Assembly (NCBI GenBank): GCA_027030425.1
Contig: JALVEW010000041.1
Location: 1 to 41,539, forward strand
Direction: 5' to 3'
Source: Sedimenticola sp.
Lineage (GTDB): Bacteria; Pseudomonadota; Gammaproteobacteria; Chromatiales; Chromatiaceae
Length of the DNA stretch: 41,539 nt
A program made the translations under genes and the position numbers. Position 1 is the stretch's first letter. Each line of letters opens with the position of its first letter. The notes under the pieces were generated by a model, which was not told the origin of the DNA, searched no databases, and worked only from the letters and a program-made list of their open reading frames with translations. This document shows positions 1 through 11,315 of this stretch, piece by piece.

Positions 1-2
1 GG

Positions 3-209
3 CCAGGAAAATGGCATGTGCGCCTGCGCGTGTACATGCAGGGAATACTGTTGCCGGACAGTGACCGGGTGATGGTGCGCATTGGCGATGGTGCCTACGG
101 ACGGGCTGCAGAGCCGGAGAGCGAAGCGGCCGCCCTGGGTCCCTCCGGTCTGCCCGGTGGCCTGGTGCATGGTTGTGTTTTTCCGGGAGCCGGCCTGGTT
201 CATTTCTGA
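3..209 (+). CDS. 3' end of an unidentified protein (partial)
   Basis: An open frame enters from the left edge and ends in TGA at 207-209. It reads through residues such as GKWHVRLRVYMQGILLP and then a glycine- and alanine-rich tail. I do not recognise the family. In many gammaproteobacteria the gene just before parA is rsmG, but this tail does not resemble an RsmG C-terminus. The frame could be a genuine gene end or chance open sequence in GC-rich DNA. No signal peptide, membrane segment or motif can be judged from the fragment. Confidence 0.25.
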   Translation, partial: PGKWHVRLRVYMQGILLPDSDRVMVRIGDGAYGRAAEPESEAAALGPSGLPGGLVHGCVFPGAGLVHF

Positions 210-314
210 ACGTTGGCGGTCGCGCCGGCGTACAAATCTCCGCCACCGGTGAAACATCCGGCCCAGGCTGGTAAACTCGGGCCTTGTCTCTATATCAGCT
301 TCGAAGATCAGTCC

Positions 315-1091
315 ATGGTGCGCATCATCAGTATCGCCAACCAGAAGGGGGGCGTTGGCAAGACCACCACAGCGGTCAATCTTGCCTCGGCCCTGGCAGG
401 CGTGGGCAAGCGGGTGTTGCTGGTGGACCTGGATCCCCAGGGAAACGCCACCATGGGTTGCGGGGTGGACAAGCATGAGCTTGAGCAGAGCACCTGCGAC
501 GTGCTGCTGGAGAACGTGCCGCCGCGCAGAGTCCTGCAACGCAGTGCCGGAGACCAGTTCGACGTGCTGCCCTCCAACACTGACCTGACCGCGGCGGAAG
601 TGGGACTGATGAACCACAGTATGCGCGAAAAGCGCCTGGCCCTGGCCCTCAAGCCCCTGCAGGATGAGTATGATTACATTCTCATCGACTGTCCGCCTTC
701 CCTGAGCATGCTCACCATCAATGCCCTGGTGGCCAGCGACGGCGTGCTGGTGCCCTTGCAGACCGAGTATTACGCCCTGGAAGGCCTGACCGGCCTGCTC
801 AACACCATCGAACAAATCCGGGAGTTCTACAATCCCCGCCTCAAGCTGGAAGGCATACTGCGCACCATGCACGACATGCGCAACCGTCTGTCGGCGGAAG
901 TCTCCCGGCAGCTCATCGATCATTTCGGCGACACCGTGTTCCGCACCATCATTCCGCGCAACGTGCGCGTGGCCGAAGCTCCGAGTCATGGTCAGTCGGT
1001 TCTGCTGTATGATAGGTATTCCCGCGGGGCGGTCAGCTACATGGCGCTGGCCAGCGAGATGGTGCGGCGGCATGAATCACAATCCGGGTAA
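315..1091 (+). CDS. parA: ParA/Soj chromosome-partitioning ATPase
   Basis: ParA uses ATP-dependent, nonspecific DNA binding to position ParB-parS complexes during chromosome segregation. The 258-aa product begins MVRIISIANQ and carries the deviant Walker A motif KGGVGKTT at residues 11-18, the Walker A' segment VLLVDLDPQGN, and the Walker B region YILIDCPPSL. The length matches chromosomal Soj proteins. The same frame is open back to 213, but the ATG at 315 is chosen because homologs begin just before the KGGVGKTT strand. parB follows 9 bases downstream, so the two are co-transcribed. The ribosome binding site is weak and no clear promoter is visible. Confidence 0.96.
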   Translation: MVRIISIANQKGGVGKTTTAVNLASALAGVGKRVLLVDLDPQGNATMGCGVDKHELEQSTCDVLLENVPPRRVLQRSAGDQFDVLPSNTDLTAAEVGLMNHSMREKRLALALKPLQDEYDYILIDCPPSLSMLTINALVASDGVLVPLQTEYYALEGLTGLLNTIEQIREFYNPRLKLEGILRTMHDMRNRLSAEVSRQLIDHFGDTVFRTIIPRNVRVAEAPSHGQSVLLYDRYSRGAVSYMALASEMVRRHESQSG

Positions 1092-1100
1092 CAGAGTGTT

Positions 1101-1982
1101 ATGGCAAAACGTGGATTAGGCAGGGGACTGGATGCGCTGCTGGGCGGCGGCCAGGGAGGAGCTCGCGGCTCAGGGGATGAACAGCCGGCAGCAGCCGGCG
1201 CGCCCATGATGCTGGCGGTGGATCTGTTGCAGCGTGGCCGTTTCCAGCCCCGGCGGCATTTCGACGAGGACAAGCTGCGCGAACTGGCGGATTCCATTGC
1301 CGCCCAGGGCGTGGTGCAGCCCGTGGTGGTGCGTGAAGTGGGCGAGGGCAAGTACGAGCTCATTGCCGGGGAACGCCGCTGGCGGGCAGCCCAGCTGGCC
1401 GGCCTGGCGGAGATTCCCGTCGTGTTGCGCAACGTGGATGACCAGGCCGCCATGGCCATGGGGCTCATCGAGAACATCCAGCGCGACGACCTCAACCCGT
1501 TGGAGGAGGCCCAGGCCCTGCACCGCCTGCTGGAGGAATTCGAACTCACCCACCAGCAGATTGCCCAGGCTGTGGGTAAGTCGCGTACCACGGTCACCAA
1601 CCTCATGCGTCTGCTGGAGCTCAATCCCGATGTCAAGCAGCTTGTGGAAGCCGGCAGCCTGGAGATGGGTCATGCACGGGCCCTGCTTCCCCTGGAAGGC
1701 GAACTCCAGAGTGAAGCGGCCAGAATCGTGACCAAGAAGGGGCTGTCGGTTCGGGAGACGGAGGCCCTGGTGCGGCGTTTCAAGGAACATGGCGGCGAGC
1801 CGAAGCGAAGCGCGGCGCCCAAGGTGGAAGAGGACCCGGACGTGCGTCGGCTCGTCCAGTCTCTCACCGATCGCCTGGGGGCGCCGGTGCAGCTCAAGCA
1901 GGGAAGCGGCGGCAAGGGCAAGCTCATCATCAGCTACAACAGCCTGGACGAGCTCGAAGGCATCATGGAGCATATCCAGTAG
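1101..1982 (+). CDS. parB: ParB/Spo0J chromosome-partitioning protein
   Basis: ParB is the CTP-dependent DNA clamp that loads at parS sites and partners with ParA. The 293-aa protein starts with the typical MAKRGLGRGLDALLGG segment, which contacts ParA. The ParB/Srx nucleotide-binding domain follows, with GERRWRA at residues 90-96 and ENIQRDDLNPLEEA at 124-137. A helix-turn-helix lies near 148-172 (HQQIAQAVGKSRTTVTNLMR) and a C-terminal dimerisation region follows. It lies immediately after parA. Its stop codon lies inside a strong hairpin (1981-2004), so the parAB transcript probably ends or is processed there. Confidence 0.96.
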   Translation: MAKRGLGRGLDALLGGGQGGARGSGDEQPAAAGAPMMLAVDLLQRGRFQPRRHFDEDKLRELADSIAAQGVVQPVVVREVGEGKYELIAGERRWRAAQLAGLAEIPVVLRNVDDQAAMAMGLIENIQRDDLNPLEEAQALHRLLEEFELTHQQIAQAVGKSRTTVTNLMRLLELNPDVKQLVEAGSLEMGHARALLPLEGELQSEAARIVTKKGLSVRETEALVRRFKEHGGEPKRSAAPKVEEDPDVRRLVQSLTDRLGAPVQLKQGSGGKGKLIISYNSLDELEGIMEHIQ

Positions 1983-2004
1983 TCCATGCGATTTCGCATG
2001 GACT
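1981..2004 (+). terminator. Hairpin at the parB stop codon
   Basis: A perfect 10-bp stem AGTCCATGCG / CGCATGGACT encloses the loop ATTT and starts within the parB TAG stop. It is followed by GTTTCC, a poor U-tract. It may be a weak intrinsic terminator or an mRNA 3' stabiliser separating parAB from the atp promoters just downstream. Confidence 0.5.
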
Positions 2005-2016
2005 GTTTCCAGATTG

Positions 2017-2025
2017 TGGTATAAT
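2017..2025 (+). promoter_or_regulatory. Extended -10 promoter candidate, atp operon P1
   Basis: The sequence TGG-TATAAT is a consensus -10 hexamer preceded by the extended TG-N element. No convincing -35 box lies 16-18 bases upstream, as expected when an extended -10 compensates. It would start transcription near 2032, upstream of atpI. Confidence 0.5.
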
Positions 2026-2041
2026 TTAATCCCTGCATCGG

Positions 2042-2070
2042 TTGACCTTATATGAGTAAATGCTTATACT
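2042..2070 (+). promoter_or_regulatory. Sigma-70 promoter, atp operon P2
   Basis: TTGACC (2042-2047) and TATACT (2065-2070) are separated by exactly 17 bases. Each hexamer matches the sigma-70 consensus at five of six positions. The predicted start is near 2077, just ahead of the GGGAGG ribosome binding site of atpI (2085-2090). With P1 this gives two tandem promoters for the operon. Confidence 0.65.
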
Positions 2071-2102
2071 TGTCAGGCTTTGCAGGGAGGCAATGCTGAT
2101 CT

Positions 2103-3375
<1,273 letters not shown>

Positions 3376-3413
3376 CAACCGATTCGTTTAACTTTTATCT
3401 TTATCTATATTGA

Positions 3414-3662
<249 letters not shown>

Positions 3663-3708
3663 GACCTCGGGTGAACTTTCCAACCTCTCGTCTTAACGGG
3701 GTAACGGG

Positions 3709-4179
3709 ATGAATATCAATCTGACACTTATTGCTCAGCTGATATCTTTTGCGGTGTTCGTCTGGTTCACCATGAAATATGTCTGGCCGCCCATGGTCAA
3801 GGCCATGGAGGATCGCAAGGCGAAGATCGCCGATGGTCTGGCCGCGGCCGAAAGGGGCGTTCATGAGCAGGAGCTGGCCAAGAAGGCAGCTCTGGAAAAG
3901 CTGCATGAAGCCAAGCAGCAGTCGGCGGAAATCGTTTCCCGGGCGGAAAAGCGCGCGGCGGAAATCGTCGATGAGGCCAAGGAGCAGGCACGGGCCGAGG
4001 GCGAGCGTCTGCTCGCGGCGGCCCAGGCTGAAATCGAACAGGAAGCCAACAAGGCCCGGGAAGCCCTGCGCACCAAGGTGGCAGAGCTGGCAGTGCTCGG
4101 CGCGGAGAAGATCCTGCGCAAGGAGATCAACGCCGATGCCCACAAGGACATTGTTGACTCCCTGGCCAAGCAGATCTAG
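3709..4179 (+). CDS. atpF: F1Fo ATP synthase subunit b
   Basis: Subunit b is the peripheral stalk that holds F1 static relative to subunit a. The 156-aa protein has one N-terminal membrane helix ([20 protein letters not shown]) followed by a long charged, alanine-rich coiled coil. The length equals the Escherichia coli protein, and there is no fused or duplicated b' subunit. It lies between atpE and atpH, with 8 bases before atpH. Confidence 0.97.
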   Translation: MNINLTLIAQLISFAVFVWFTMKYVWPPMVKAMEDRKAKIADGLAAAERGVHEQELAKKAALEKLHEAKQQSAEIVSRAEKRAAEIVDEAKEQARAEGERLLAAAQAEIEQEANKAREALRTKVAELAVLGAEKILRKEINADAHKDIVDSLAKQI

Positions 4180-4187
4180 GTCGCGTC

Positions 4188-4727
4188 ATGTCCCAGGATT
4201 TGACAACCATCGCCAGACCATATGCTGAAGCGGTTTTCGCCCGGGCCCGGGAAACCGGCAAGCTGGACGAGTGGGCCGGAACCCTTGCCTTCCTGGCTGC
4301 CGTGGTGGCTGACGAAGCCGTGGCGGATATCATTGCCAATCCGGCGGTGGATCACGACCGCAAGGCCGGGCTGCTGCTGGATATCGGTGAGGGAAAACTC
4401 TCTGATGAAGCACAGAACCTGGTGCGCCTGCTGGTGGAAAACGACCGCCTCCGGGTGCTGCCGGAAATCGCCTCCCTGTTCCAGCAGATGAAGAGCGAGC
4501 ACGACGGCGCCATCGATGTGGAAGTGGTGTCCGCCTATGCCCTAGATCCCGAGCTGGAGAAGGAACTGGCGGGTTCCCTGAAGCAGAAGCTGGGACGGGA
4601 CGTGCACATCAGCAGCAGCGAGGATCCGGCGCTCATCGGCGGCGTGAAGATTCGCGCGGGCGATATGGTCATAGACGGTTCAGTGGCTGGGGCCTTGTCC
4701 CAGCTGGCCAACGAATTAGGAATTTAA
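4188..4727 (+). CDS. atpH: F1Fo ATP synthase subunit delta
   Basis: Subunit delta (OSCP) caps F1 and joins it to the b dimer. The 179-aa protein begins with [15 protein letters not shown], the conserved N-terminal helical bundle segment. It ends with the typical C-terminal sheet region containing [20 protein letters not shown]. Its length is standard. It starts 8 bases after atpF and stops 13 bases before atpA, within the operon. Confidence 0.97.
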   Translation: MSQDLTTIARPYAEAVFARARETGKLDEWAGTLAFLAAVVADEAVADIIANPAVDHDRKAGLLLDIGEGKLSDEAQNLVRLLVENDRLRVLPEIASLFQQMKSEHDGAIDVEVVSAYALDPELEKELAGSLKQKLGRDVHISSSEDPALIGGVKIRAGDMVIDGSVAGALSQLANELGI

Positions 4728-4740
4728 GCGGGTAAGCGAC

Positions 4741-6282
4741 ATGCAACTCAATCCCTCCGAAATCAGCGAGCTGATCAAGAGCAGAATCGAAAAGTTCGAT
4801 CTGAAATCCGAAGCTCACAACGAAGGCACGGTTACCGCGGTCACCGACGGTATCGTGCAGATCCATGGACTGGCCGATGTCATGTCCTACGAAATGCTGG
4901 AATTTCCCGGCAACACCTACGGCCTGGCGCTTAACCTGGAGCGCGACACCGTGGGCGCCGTGGTTCTGGGTGACTACAAGCACATCACCGAAGGCGATTC
5001 CGTGAAGTGTACCGGCAAGGTGCTGGAAGTGCCCATCGGCCCAGAGCTGCTGGGCCGGGTGGTGGACACCCTGGGCAATCCCCTGGACGGCAAGGGTCCC
5101 ATCGAAACCAAGCTCACCGCGCCCATGGAGCAGATTGCTCCCGGCGTCATCGCGCGGAAATCCGTGGATCAGCCCGTGCAGACCGGCATCAAGGCCATCG
5201 ACTCCATGGTGCCCATCGGCCGCGGCCAGCGGGAGCTGATCATCGGCGACCGCCAGACCGGCAAGTCCGCCATTGCCATCGACGCCATCATCAACCAGAA
5301 GGGTACCGGCATCAAATGTATCTACGTGGCGGTGGGTCAGAAGAACTCCACCATCGCCCAGCTGGTGCGCAAGCTGGAAGAGCACGGCGCCATGGAGCAT
5401 ACCATCATCGTGGCCGCGCCTGCGGCCGATTCCGCCGCCATGCAGTTCCTGGCGCCCTACGCCGGCTGCACCATGGGTGAGTACTTCCGTGACCGCGGCG
5501 AAGACGCCCTGATCATCTATGACGACCTGACCAAGCAGGCTTGGGCCTATCGCCAGGTATCTCTGCTGCTGCGCCGTCCGCCGGGCCGTGAAGCCTATCC
5601 CGGTGACGTGTTCTACCTGCATTCCCGTCTGCTGGAGCGCGCGGCGCGCATCAATGAAGCAGAAGTGGAGAAGCGCACCAATGGCGAAGTGAAGGGCAAG
5701 ACCGGCTCCCTTACCGCCCTGCCCATCATCGAGACCCAGGCGGGTGACGTGTCTGCCTTCGTGCCGACCAACGTGATTTCCATCACCGACGGTCAGATCT
5801 TCCTGGAGTCCGACCTGTTCAACGCTGGCGTGCGTCCTGCCATCAATGCCGGCCTGTCCGTATCCCGGGTGGGTGGCTCGGCCCAGACCAAGATCATCAA
5901 GAAGCTGGGCGGTGGCGTACGTCTGGCCCTGGCCCAGTACCGGGAATTGGCGGCCTTCTCCCAGTTCGCCTCTGACCTGGACGAGGCCACCCGCAAGCAG
6001 CTGGACCGCGGTCAGCGCGTTACCGAGCTGATGAAGCAGGGACAGTACTCGCCCATGTCCATCGCGGAAATGGCCATTTCCCTGTTTGCCGCCAACGAAG
6101 GCTACCTGGACGACGTGGATGCGGACAAGGTGGTGGATTTCGAAGCCGCCCTGCTGTCCTACATGAACAGCAGCCAAGGCGAGCTCATGGCCAAGGTCAA
6201 CGAGAGCGGCGACTGGAATGACGAGATCGAAAACGCCTTCCACGACGCCCTGAAGGACTTCAAGGCCAACCACAGCTGGTAA
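4741..6282 (+). CDS. atpA: F1Fo ATP synthase subunit alpha
   Basis: Alpha carries the non-catalytic nucleotide sites of the F1 hexamer. The 513-aa length equals the E. coli subunit. The P-loop GDRQTGKS is at residues 169-176. The family signature around [17 protein letters not shown] lies near residue 365, and the C-terminal helical domain is intact. No frameshift or insertion is seen. A very long minus-strand frame overlaps it (see rejected items) and is a codon-bias shadow. Confidence 0.98.
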   Translation: MQLNPSEISELIKSRIEKFDLKSEAHNEGTVTAVTDGIVQIHGLADVMSYEMLEFPGNTYGLALNLERDTVGAVVLGDYKHITEGDSVKCTGKVLEVPIGPELLGRVVDTLGNPLDGKGPIETKLTAPMEQIAPGVIARKSVDQPVQTGIKAIDSMVPIGRGQRELIIGDRQTGKSAIAIDAIINQKGTGIKCIYVAVGQKNSTIAQLVRKLEEHGAMEHTIIVAAPAADSAAMQFLAPYAGCTMGEYFRDRGEDALIIYDDLTKQAWAYRQVSLLLRRPPGREAYPGDVFYLHSRLLERAARINEAEVEKRTNGEVKGKTGSLTALPIIETQAGDVSAFVPTNVISITDGQIFLESDLFNAGVRPAINAGLSVSRVGGSAQTKIIKKLGGGVRLALAQYRELAAFSQFASDLDEATRKQLDRGQRVTELMKQGQYSPMSIAEMAISLFAANEGYLDDVDADKVVDFEAALLSYMNSSQGELMAKVNESGDWNDEIENAFHDALKDFKANHSW

Positions 6283-6320
6283 GGCGAGACTCGAGATACA
6301 ACCGGAATCAGGACTGAAAC

Positions 6321-7196
6321 ATGGCAGGCGCTAAAGAGATACGCACCCAGATCGCTTCCATCAAGAGCACGCAGAAGATCACGCGCGCCATGGAAATGGT
6401 TGCCGCAGCCAAGATGCGCAAGGCCCAGGACCGCATGCATGCGTCCCGTCCTTACGCGGAGAAGATGCGCACCGTCATCGGCCATCTGGCCATGGCCCAT
6501 CCTCAGGTGAAGCATCCCTTCATGGAAAAGCGGGAAGTGAAGGCCGTGGGCTATATCATCGTGTCTTCCGACCGCGGCCTGTGCGGTGGCCTGAACAACA
6601 ACCTGTTCCGCCGCTTGGTCAAGGATGTGCAGAAGCTGCACGAAGCCAACATTGACGTGCGCTACTGCCTGGTGGGCAACAAGGCCGTGGCTTTTTTCAG
6701 CCGCGTGGGGGGCGAAGTGCTGGCCCAGGTGACCCAGATCGGCGAATCCGCCCACATGGAAGACCTGGTGGGTACGGTAAAGGTCATGCTGGACGCCTAT
6801 ATGGACGGCAAGGTGGATGAGATTCGCGTGGCCTACAACCGCTTCGTCAACACCATGACTCAGGAACCCGTGGTGGACCGGCTTGCGCCCCTGCCCGAGT
6901 CCGAGGAGGACGAGGAGGAAGTGGCCAAGCTGCGCACCCATTGGGACTATATCTATGAGCCCGACGCGGAAGTGGTGCTGAACGATTTGCTGGCCCGCTA
7001 CGTCGAATCCCTGGCCTATCAGGCCGTGGTGGAGAACGGGGCCTGTGAGCAGTCTGCCCGAATGGTGGCCATGAAAGCGGCCTCGGACAACGCCGGCAGC
7101 CTCATCGACGAACTGGAACTGGTTTACAACAAGGCGCGCCAGGCGGCGATCACTCAGGAGATCTCCGAGATCGTCAGCGGCGCGGCTGCGGTATAA
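6321..7196 (+). CDS. atpG: F1Fo ATP synthase subunit gamma
   Basis: Gamma is the rotating central shaft linking the c-ring to catalysis. The 291-aa protein has the conserved N-terminal coiled-coil segment [20 protein letters not shown]. The internal [15 protein letters not shown] motif and the C-terminal helix [22 protein letters not shown] are also present. Length and position are standard. A GGAATCAGGA ribosome binding region precedes the start. Confidence 0.97.
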   Translation: MAGAKEIRTQIASIKSTQKITRAMEMVAAAKMRKAQDRMHASRPYAEKMRTVIGHLAMAHPQVKHPFMEKREVKAVGYIIVSSDRGLCGGLNNNLFRRLVKDVQKLHEANIDVRYCLVGNKAVAFFSRVGGEVLAQVTQIGESAHMEDLVGTVKVMLDAYMDGKVDEIRVAYNRFVNTMTQEPVVDRLAPLPESEEDEEEVAKLRTHWDYIYEPDAEVVLNDLLARYVESLAYQAVVENGACEQSARMVAMKAASDNAGSLIDELELVYNKARQAAITQEISEIVSGAAAV

Positions 7197-7217
7197 CGAA
7201 TTTAACTTTTGTATTTT

Positions 7218-7232
7218 GCCGCTTCCCGCGGC
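7218..7232 (+). other. Small hairpin between atpG and atpD
   Basis: GCCGC-TTCCC-GCGGC forms a 5-bp stem with a 5-base loop in the 65-base atpG-atpD gap, the largest gap inside the operon. It has no U-tract and so is not a terminator. It may affect mRNA processing or translation of atpD. Confidence 0.3.
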
Positions 7233-7243
7233 GTGAACATTGA

Positions 7244-8641
<1,398 letters not shown>

Positions 8642-8662
8642 GGCCGGACGGGAGAATAAATC

Positions 8663-9085
8663 ATGGCCATGACAGTGCATGTGGATATCGTCAGCGCGGA
8701 AGGCAGCCTGTTTTCCGGCCAGGGCGAGATGATCTATGCACCCGCGATAATGGGCGAGATCGGTATCGCGCCGCGCCATGCGCCGCTGGTTACCCGTCTC
8801 AAGCCCGGTGACGTGCGTGTCGATCCGGGCCAGGGCAAGCCCATGGAGCATTTCTATGTCTCCGGCGGCATCATTGAGGTGCAGCCCTTCAAGGTGACCA
8901 TTATGGCCGATACCGGCATAAGGGCTGCGGATCTGGACGAGGCCGCCGCCGCCGAGGCCAAGCGCCGGGCCGAGGAAGCCCTTGCCAACAAGACCGGCAA
9001 GATGGAGCTGGCCAAGGCCCAGGCCGAATTGGCGGAGGCCATGGCCCAGCTGCGCGCCATCGAGAAACTGCGCAAAATGAAGTGA
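8663..9085 (+). CDS. atpC: F1Fo ATP synthase subunit epsilon
   Basis: Epsilon is the rotor subunit that binds gamma and can inhibit ATP hydrolysis through its C-terminal helices. The 140-aa protein has the N-terminal beta sandwich (TVHVDIVSAEGSLFSG, GEIGIAPRHAPLVTRLKPGDV). An alanine- and lysine-rich two-helix tail ends in IEKLRKMK. An in-frame ATG at 8669 would remove only two residues. It is the last gene of the operon and is followed by a strong intrinsic terminator. Confidence 0.96.
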   Translation: MAMTVHVDIVSAEGSLFSGQGEMIYAPAIMGEIGIAPRHAPLVTRLKPGDVRVDPGQGKPMEHFYVSGGIIEVQPFKVTIMADTGIRAADLDEAAAAEAKRRAEEALANKTGKMELAKAQAELAEAMAQLRAIEKLRKMK

Positions 9086-9140
9086 CCGCGCCGGCTGGAG
9101 CCCCCTCGTGGTGCTCTGCCGGCACATTCGAATTCCTGAG

Positions 9141-9180
9141 AGCCCTGGCAGTTAAGCACTGTCAGGGCTGTTCGTTTTTT
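9141..9180 (+). terminator. Intrinsic terminator of the atp operon
   Basis: An 11-bp stem AGCCCTGGCAG / CTGTCAGGGCT (one G-U pair) with a 7-base loop ends at 9169 and is followed by GTTCGTTTTTT. This is a textbook Rho-independent terminator 55 bases after atpC. Confidence 0.9.
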
Positions 9181-9194
9181 GTAGAATTGAATCC

Positions 9195-9695
9195 ATGAGC
9201 AAAGAAATCGTAAAACCCGGAAAATACGTTTCCATCAGTTACACTATCCGTGACGGGGACGGGAATGTCGTGGAGCAGCATGATCTGCCCATCGGCTTTG
9301 TCTACGGCTCAGACACCGAACTCATCGGCGGCATGGACCAGGCCATTGCCGGCAAATCCGCCGGGGAGGAGGTCGAAGTCAGCCTCCCGCCCCAGGACAC
9401 CTTTGGTGAGCATGACCCGGATCTGACCTTCACCGACGACCTGGAGAATGTGCCGCCCCAGTTCCGCCATGTGGGTGCGGAAGTGCAGATGCAGAACGAG
9501 GCGGGCGACACCAAGACCTTCTACATCTCCCGCATCGAAGATGGGAAGGTCACCATCGACGGCAACCATCCCCTGGCGGGCAAGACTCTGAAGGTTCACG
9601 TCAAGATTCTGGAAGTGCGGGATGCCCAGCCCGGTGAGGAACGCACCAGCGGTATTCATGCGGTACAGGCGCCGGGATCCATGTCCATCAATTGA
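9195..9695 (+). CDS. SlyD-like FKBP-type peptidyl-prolyl isomerase
   Basis: This 166-aa cytoplasmic protein is an FKBP of the SlyD group, a prolyl cis-trans isomerase and chaperone. It shows the FKBP start KPGKYVSISYTIRDGDGNVV and the GFVYGSDTELIGGMDQAIAG segment. The inserted chaperone flap covers roughly residues 65-130, with the conserved GNHPLAGKTLKVHVKILEV near the end. It lacks the long histidine- and cysteine-rich metal-binding tail of E. coli SlyD, so nickel handling is not indicated. No good ribosome binding site lies between the terminator T-tract and the ATG at 9195, so translation may be leaderless or weakly initiated. It stands alone between the atp terminator and a repeat element. 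Confidence 0.88.
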   Translation: MSKEIVKPGKYVSISYTIRDGDGNVVEQHDLPIGFVYGSDTELIGGMDQAIAGKSAGEEVEVSLPPQDTFGEHDPDLTFTDDLENVPPQFRHVGAEVQMQNEAGDTKTFYISRIEDGKVTIDGNHPLAGKTLKVHVKILEVRDAQPGEERTSGIHAVQAPGSMSIN

Positions 9696-9736
9696 TTTGC
9701 TGGACATGATGTTTTGACCTGCCCATGCTAGTGGTC

Positions 9737-9838
9737 GGGGTCGGAGTCAAATAGAGAGGATGTTGGAAAGAGCCGATGGGATGAAACCGTTTGATCCCGT
9801 TCCTTATATATAGTTGGGTGGAATTTGACTCCGACCCC
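9737..9838. repeat. Palindromic repeat element, copy 1 (102 bp)
   Basis: GGGGTCGGAGTCAAAT (9737-9752) and its exact reverse complement ATTTGACTCCGACCCC (9823-9838) bound the element. Inside is a second dyad, GGGATGAAAC / GTTTGATCCC (9778-9798), with one mismatch. A second element with nearly the same ends but different interior is at 19449-19515. No transposase gene is present, so these resemble REP-type or miniature non-autonomous elements. It lies between the prolyl isomerase gene and glmU. Confidence 0.75.
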
Positions 9839-9952
9839 TTTGGATATTCAATAATTCTCCATGAAATACAATAAGCTAGAATATTGCTTCAGCGACCGGG
9901 TGAAATGTTCGGGCTAGGCGGTCCACTCAACAATTATCAGGGAGGAGAGGGA

Positions 9953-11314
9953 ATGAAACTTGGTATCGTCATTCTGGCGGCAGGACAGGGAACAAGGATG
10001 AAGTCCCGGCTGCCCAAGGTGCTGCACCCGCTGGCGGGCAAGCCCCTGCTGGCCCATGTCATTGAAACTGCCCGTTCTCTTGAGCCTGACGCCATGGTCG
10101 TGGTGTACGGTCATGGTGGCGAGCGGGTACGCGAAGCACTGGACGGACCCGGGCTGCAATGGGTGGAACAGGCGGAGCAGCTGGGCACCGGGCACGCCGT
10201 GCAACAGGCGCTTCCCGCCCTCAAAGACCTGGACCGGGTGCTGGTTCTGTATGGCGATGTGCCCCTCATGCGCCGGGAAAGCCTGCAGTCCCTGGTCGCC
10301 GCGGCCCCTTCCGGCTTTGGCCTCATGACCATGAACCTGGATGATCCCACGGGTTACGGGCGCATTCTGCGCAATGAGCAAGGTCAGGTGCAGGGCATCG
10401 TGGAGCAGAAAGATGCCAGTCCCGAACAGTTGCGGATATGCGAGGTCAATACCGGCATCATGCTGGTGGACGCAGCTTCCCTGGCTCGCTGGCTGGAGCA
10501 GCTCACCCCCCAGAACGCCCAGGGTGAATACTATCTCACCGACATCGTGGCCCTGGCCGTGGCGGAAGGCGTGGAGATACGGATCGCCCAGCCGGAGGAT
10601 CCCGTGGAGGCCGAAGGCGTCAATGACCGCCTGCAGCTTGCTGCCCTGGAGCGGATATATCAGCGCTGGCAGGCGGAAGTCCTGATGCGGGATGGCGTTA
10701 CCCTCAAGGACCCTGCGCGTTTCGACCTGCGTGGCAGCCTGCGCACCGGCATGGACGTGAGCCTGGATGTGAACGTCATCATCGAAGGCGAGGTGGTGCT
10801 GGGCGACAACGTCAGCGTGGGCGCCAACACGGTGCTGCGCAACGTGCGCGTGGCGGACAATGTACTGATCCGCGAGAATTGCGTCATCGAGGATGCGGTC
10901 ATAGGCCCGGACAGCGCCATTGGTCCTTTCTCCCGTATCCGTCCCGGTACCGAGCTTACCGGTGGCGCCCACGTGGGCAACTTTGTGGAAATCAAGAATT
11001 CCACCATTGGCCTGGGTTCCAAGGTCAATCATCTGACATATATTGGCGACACCCTCATGGGCGCCGGGGTGAATATCGGCGCGGGCACCATCACTTGCAA
11101 TTATGATGGCGCCTACAAGCATCGCACTACCATCGAAGACAAGGCCTTCATCGGCTCCAACACCGCTCTGGTGGCGCCTGTGACCGTGGGTGAAGATGCC
11201 ACCATAGGGGCGGGGTCGGTAATCGCGAAGGATGCGCCCGCCGGTGAACTCACCCTGGCCAGGGGCAAACAGGTAACCATCAAGGGCTGGAAACGGCCGA
11301 AAAAGGGGGCATGA
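9953..11314 (+). CDS. glmU: GlmU: GlcN-1-P acetyltransferase / GlcNAc-1-P uridyltransferase
   Basis: GlmU makes UDP-GlcNAc for peptidoglycan and lipopolysaccharide by acetylating glucosamine-1-phosphate and then transferring UMP. The 453-aa protein has the N-terminal nucleotidyltransferase motif [21 protein letters not shown] linker leads into a left-handed beta-helix with hexapeptide repeats from about residue 250, containing the acetyltransferase signature [11 protein letters not shown] and the [11 protein letters not shown] loop. The frame is open upstream to 9884, but the ATG at 9953 is chosen because GGGAGGAGAG lies just before it and the conserved start is [11 protein letters not shown]. 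glmS starts one base after its stop. Confidence 0.97.
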   Translation: MKLGIVILAAGQGTRMKSRLPKVLHPLAGKPLLAHVIETARSLEPDAMVVVYGHGGERVREALDGPGLQWVEQAEQLGTGHAVQQALPALKDLDRVLVLYGDVPLMRRESLQSLVAAAPSGFGLMTMNLDDPTGYGRILRNEQGQVQGIVEQKDASPEQLRICEVNTGIMLVDAASLARWLEQLTPQNAQGEYYLTDIVALAVAEGVEIRIAQPEDPVEAEGVNDRLQLAALERIYQRWQAEVLMRDGVTLKDPARFDLRGSLRTGMDVSLDVNVIIEGEVVLGDNVSVGANTVLRNVRVADNVLIRENCVIEDAVIGPDSAIGPFSRIRPGTELTGGAHVGNFVEIKNSTIGLGSKVNHLTYIGDTLMGAGVNIGAGTITCNYDGAYKHRTTIEDKAFIGSNTALVAPVTVGEDATIGAGSVIAKDAPAGELTLARGKQVTIKGWKRPKKGA

Positions 11315-11315
11315 C

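Noticed and set aside
249-256. GTGAAACA before parA, identical to the right half of the parS consensus
   Set aside because: The left half (TGTTTCAC) is absent, so it is only a half-site expected by chance.
4669-6273. 534-codon open frame on the minus strand opposite atpA
   Set aside because: It is a codon-bias shadow of the highly conserved alpha subunit gene; its histidine- and glycine-rich translation matches no family.
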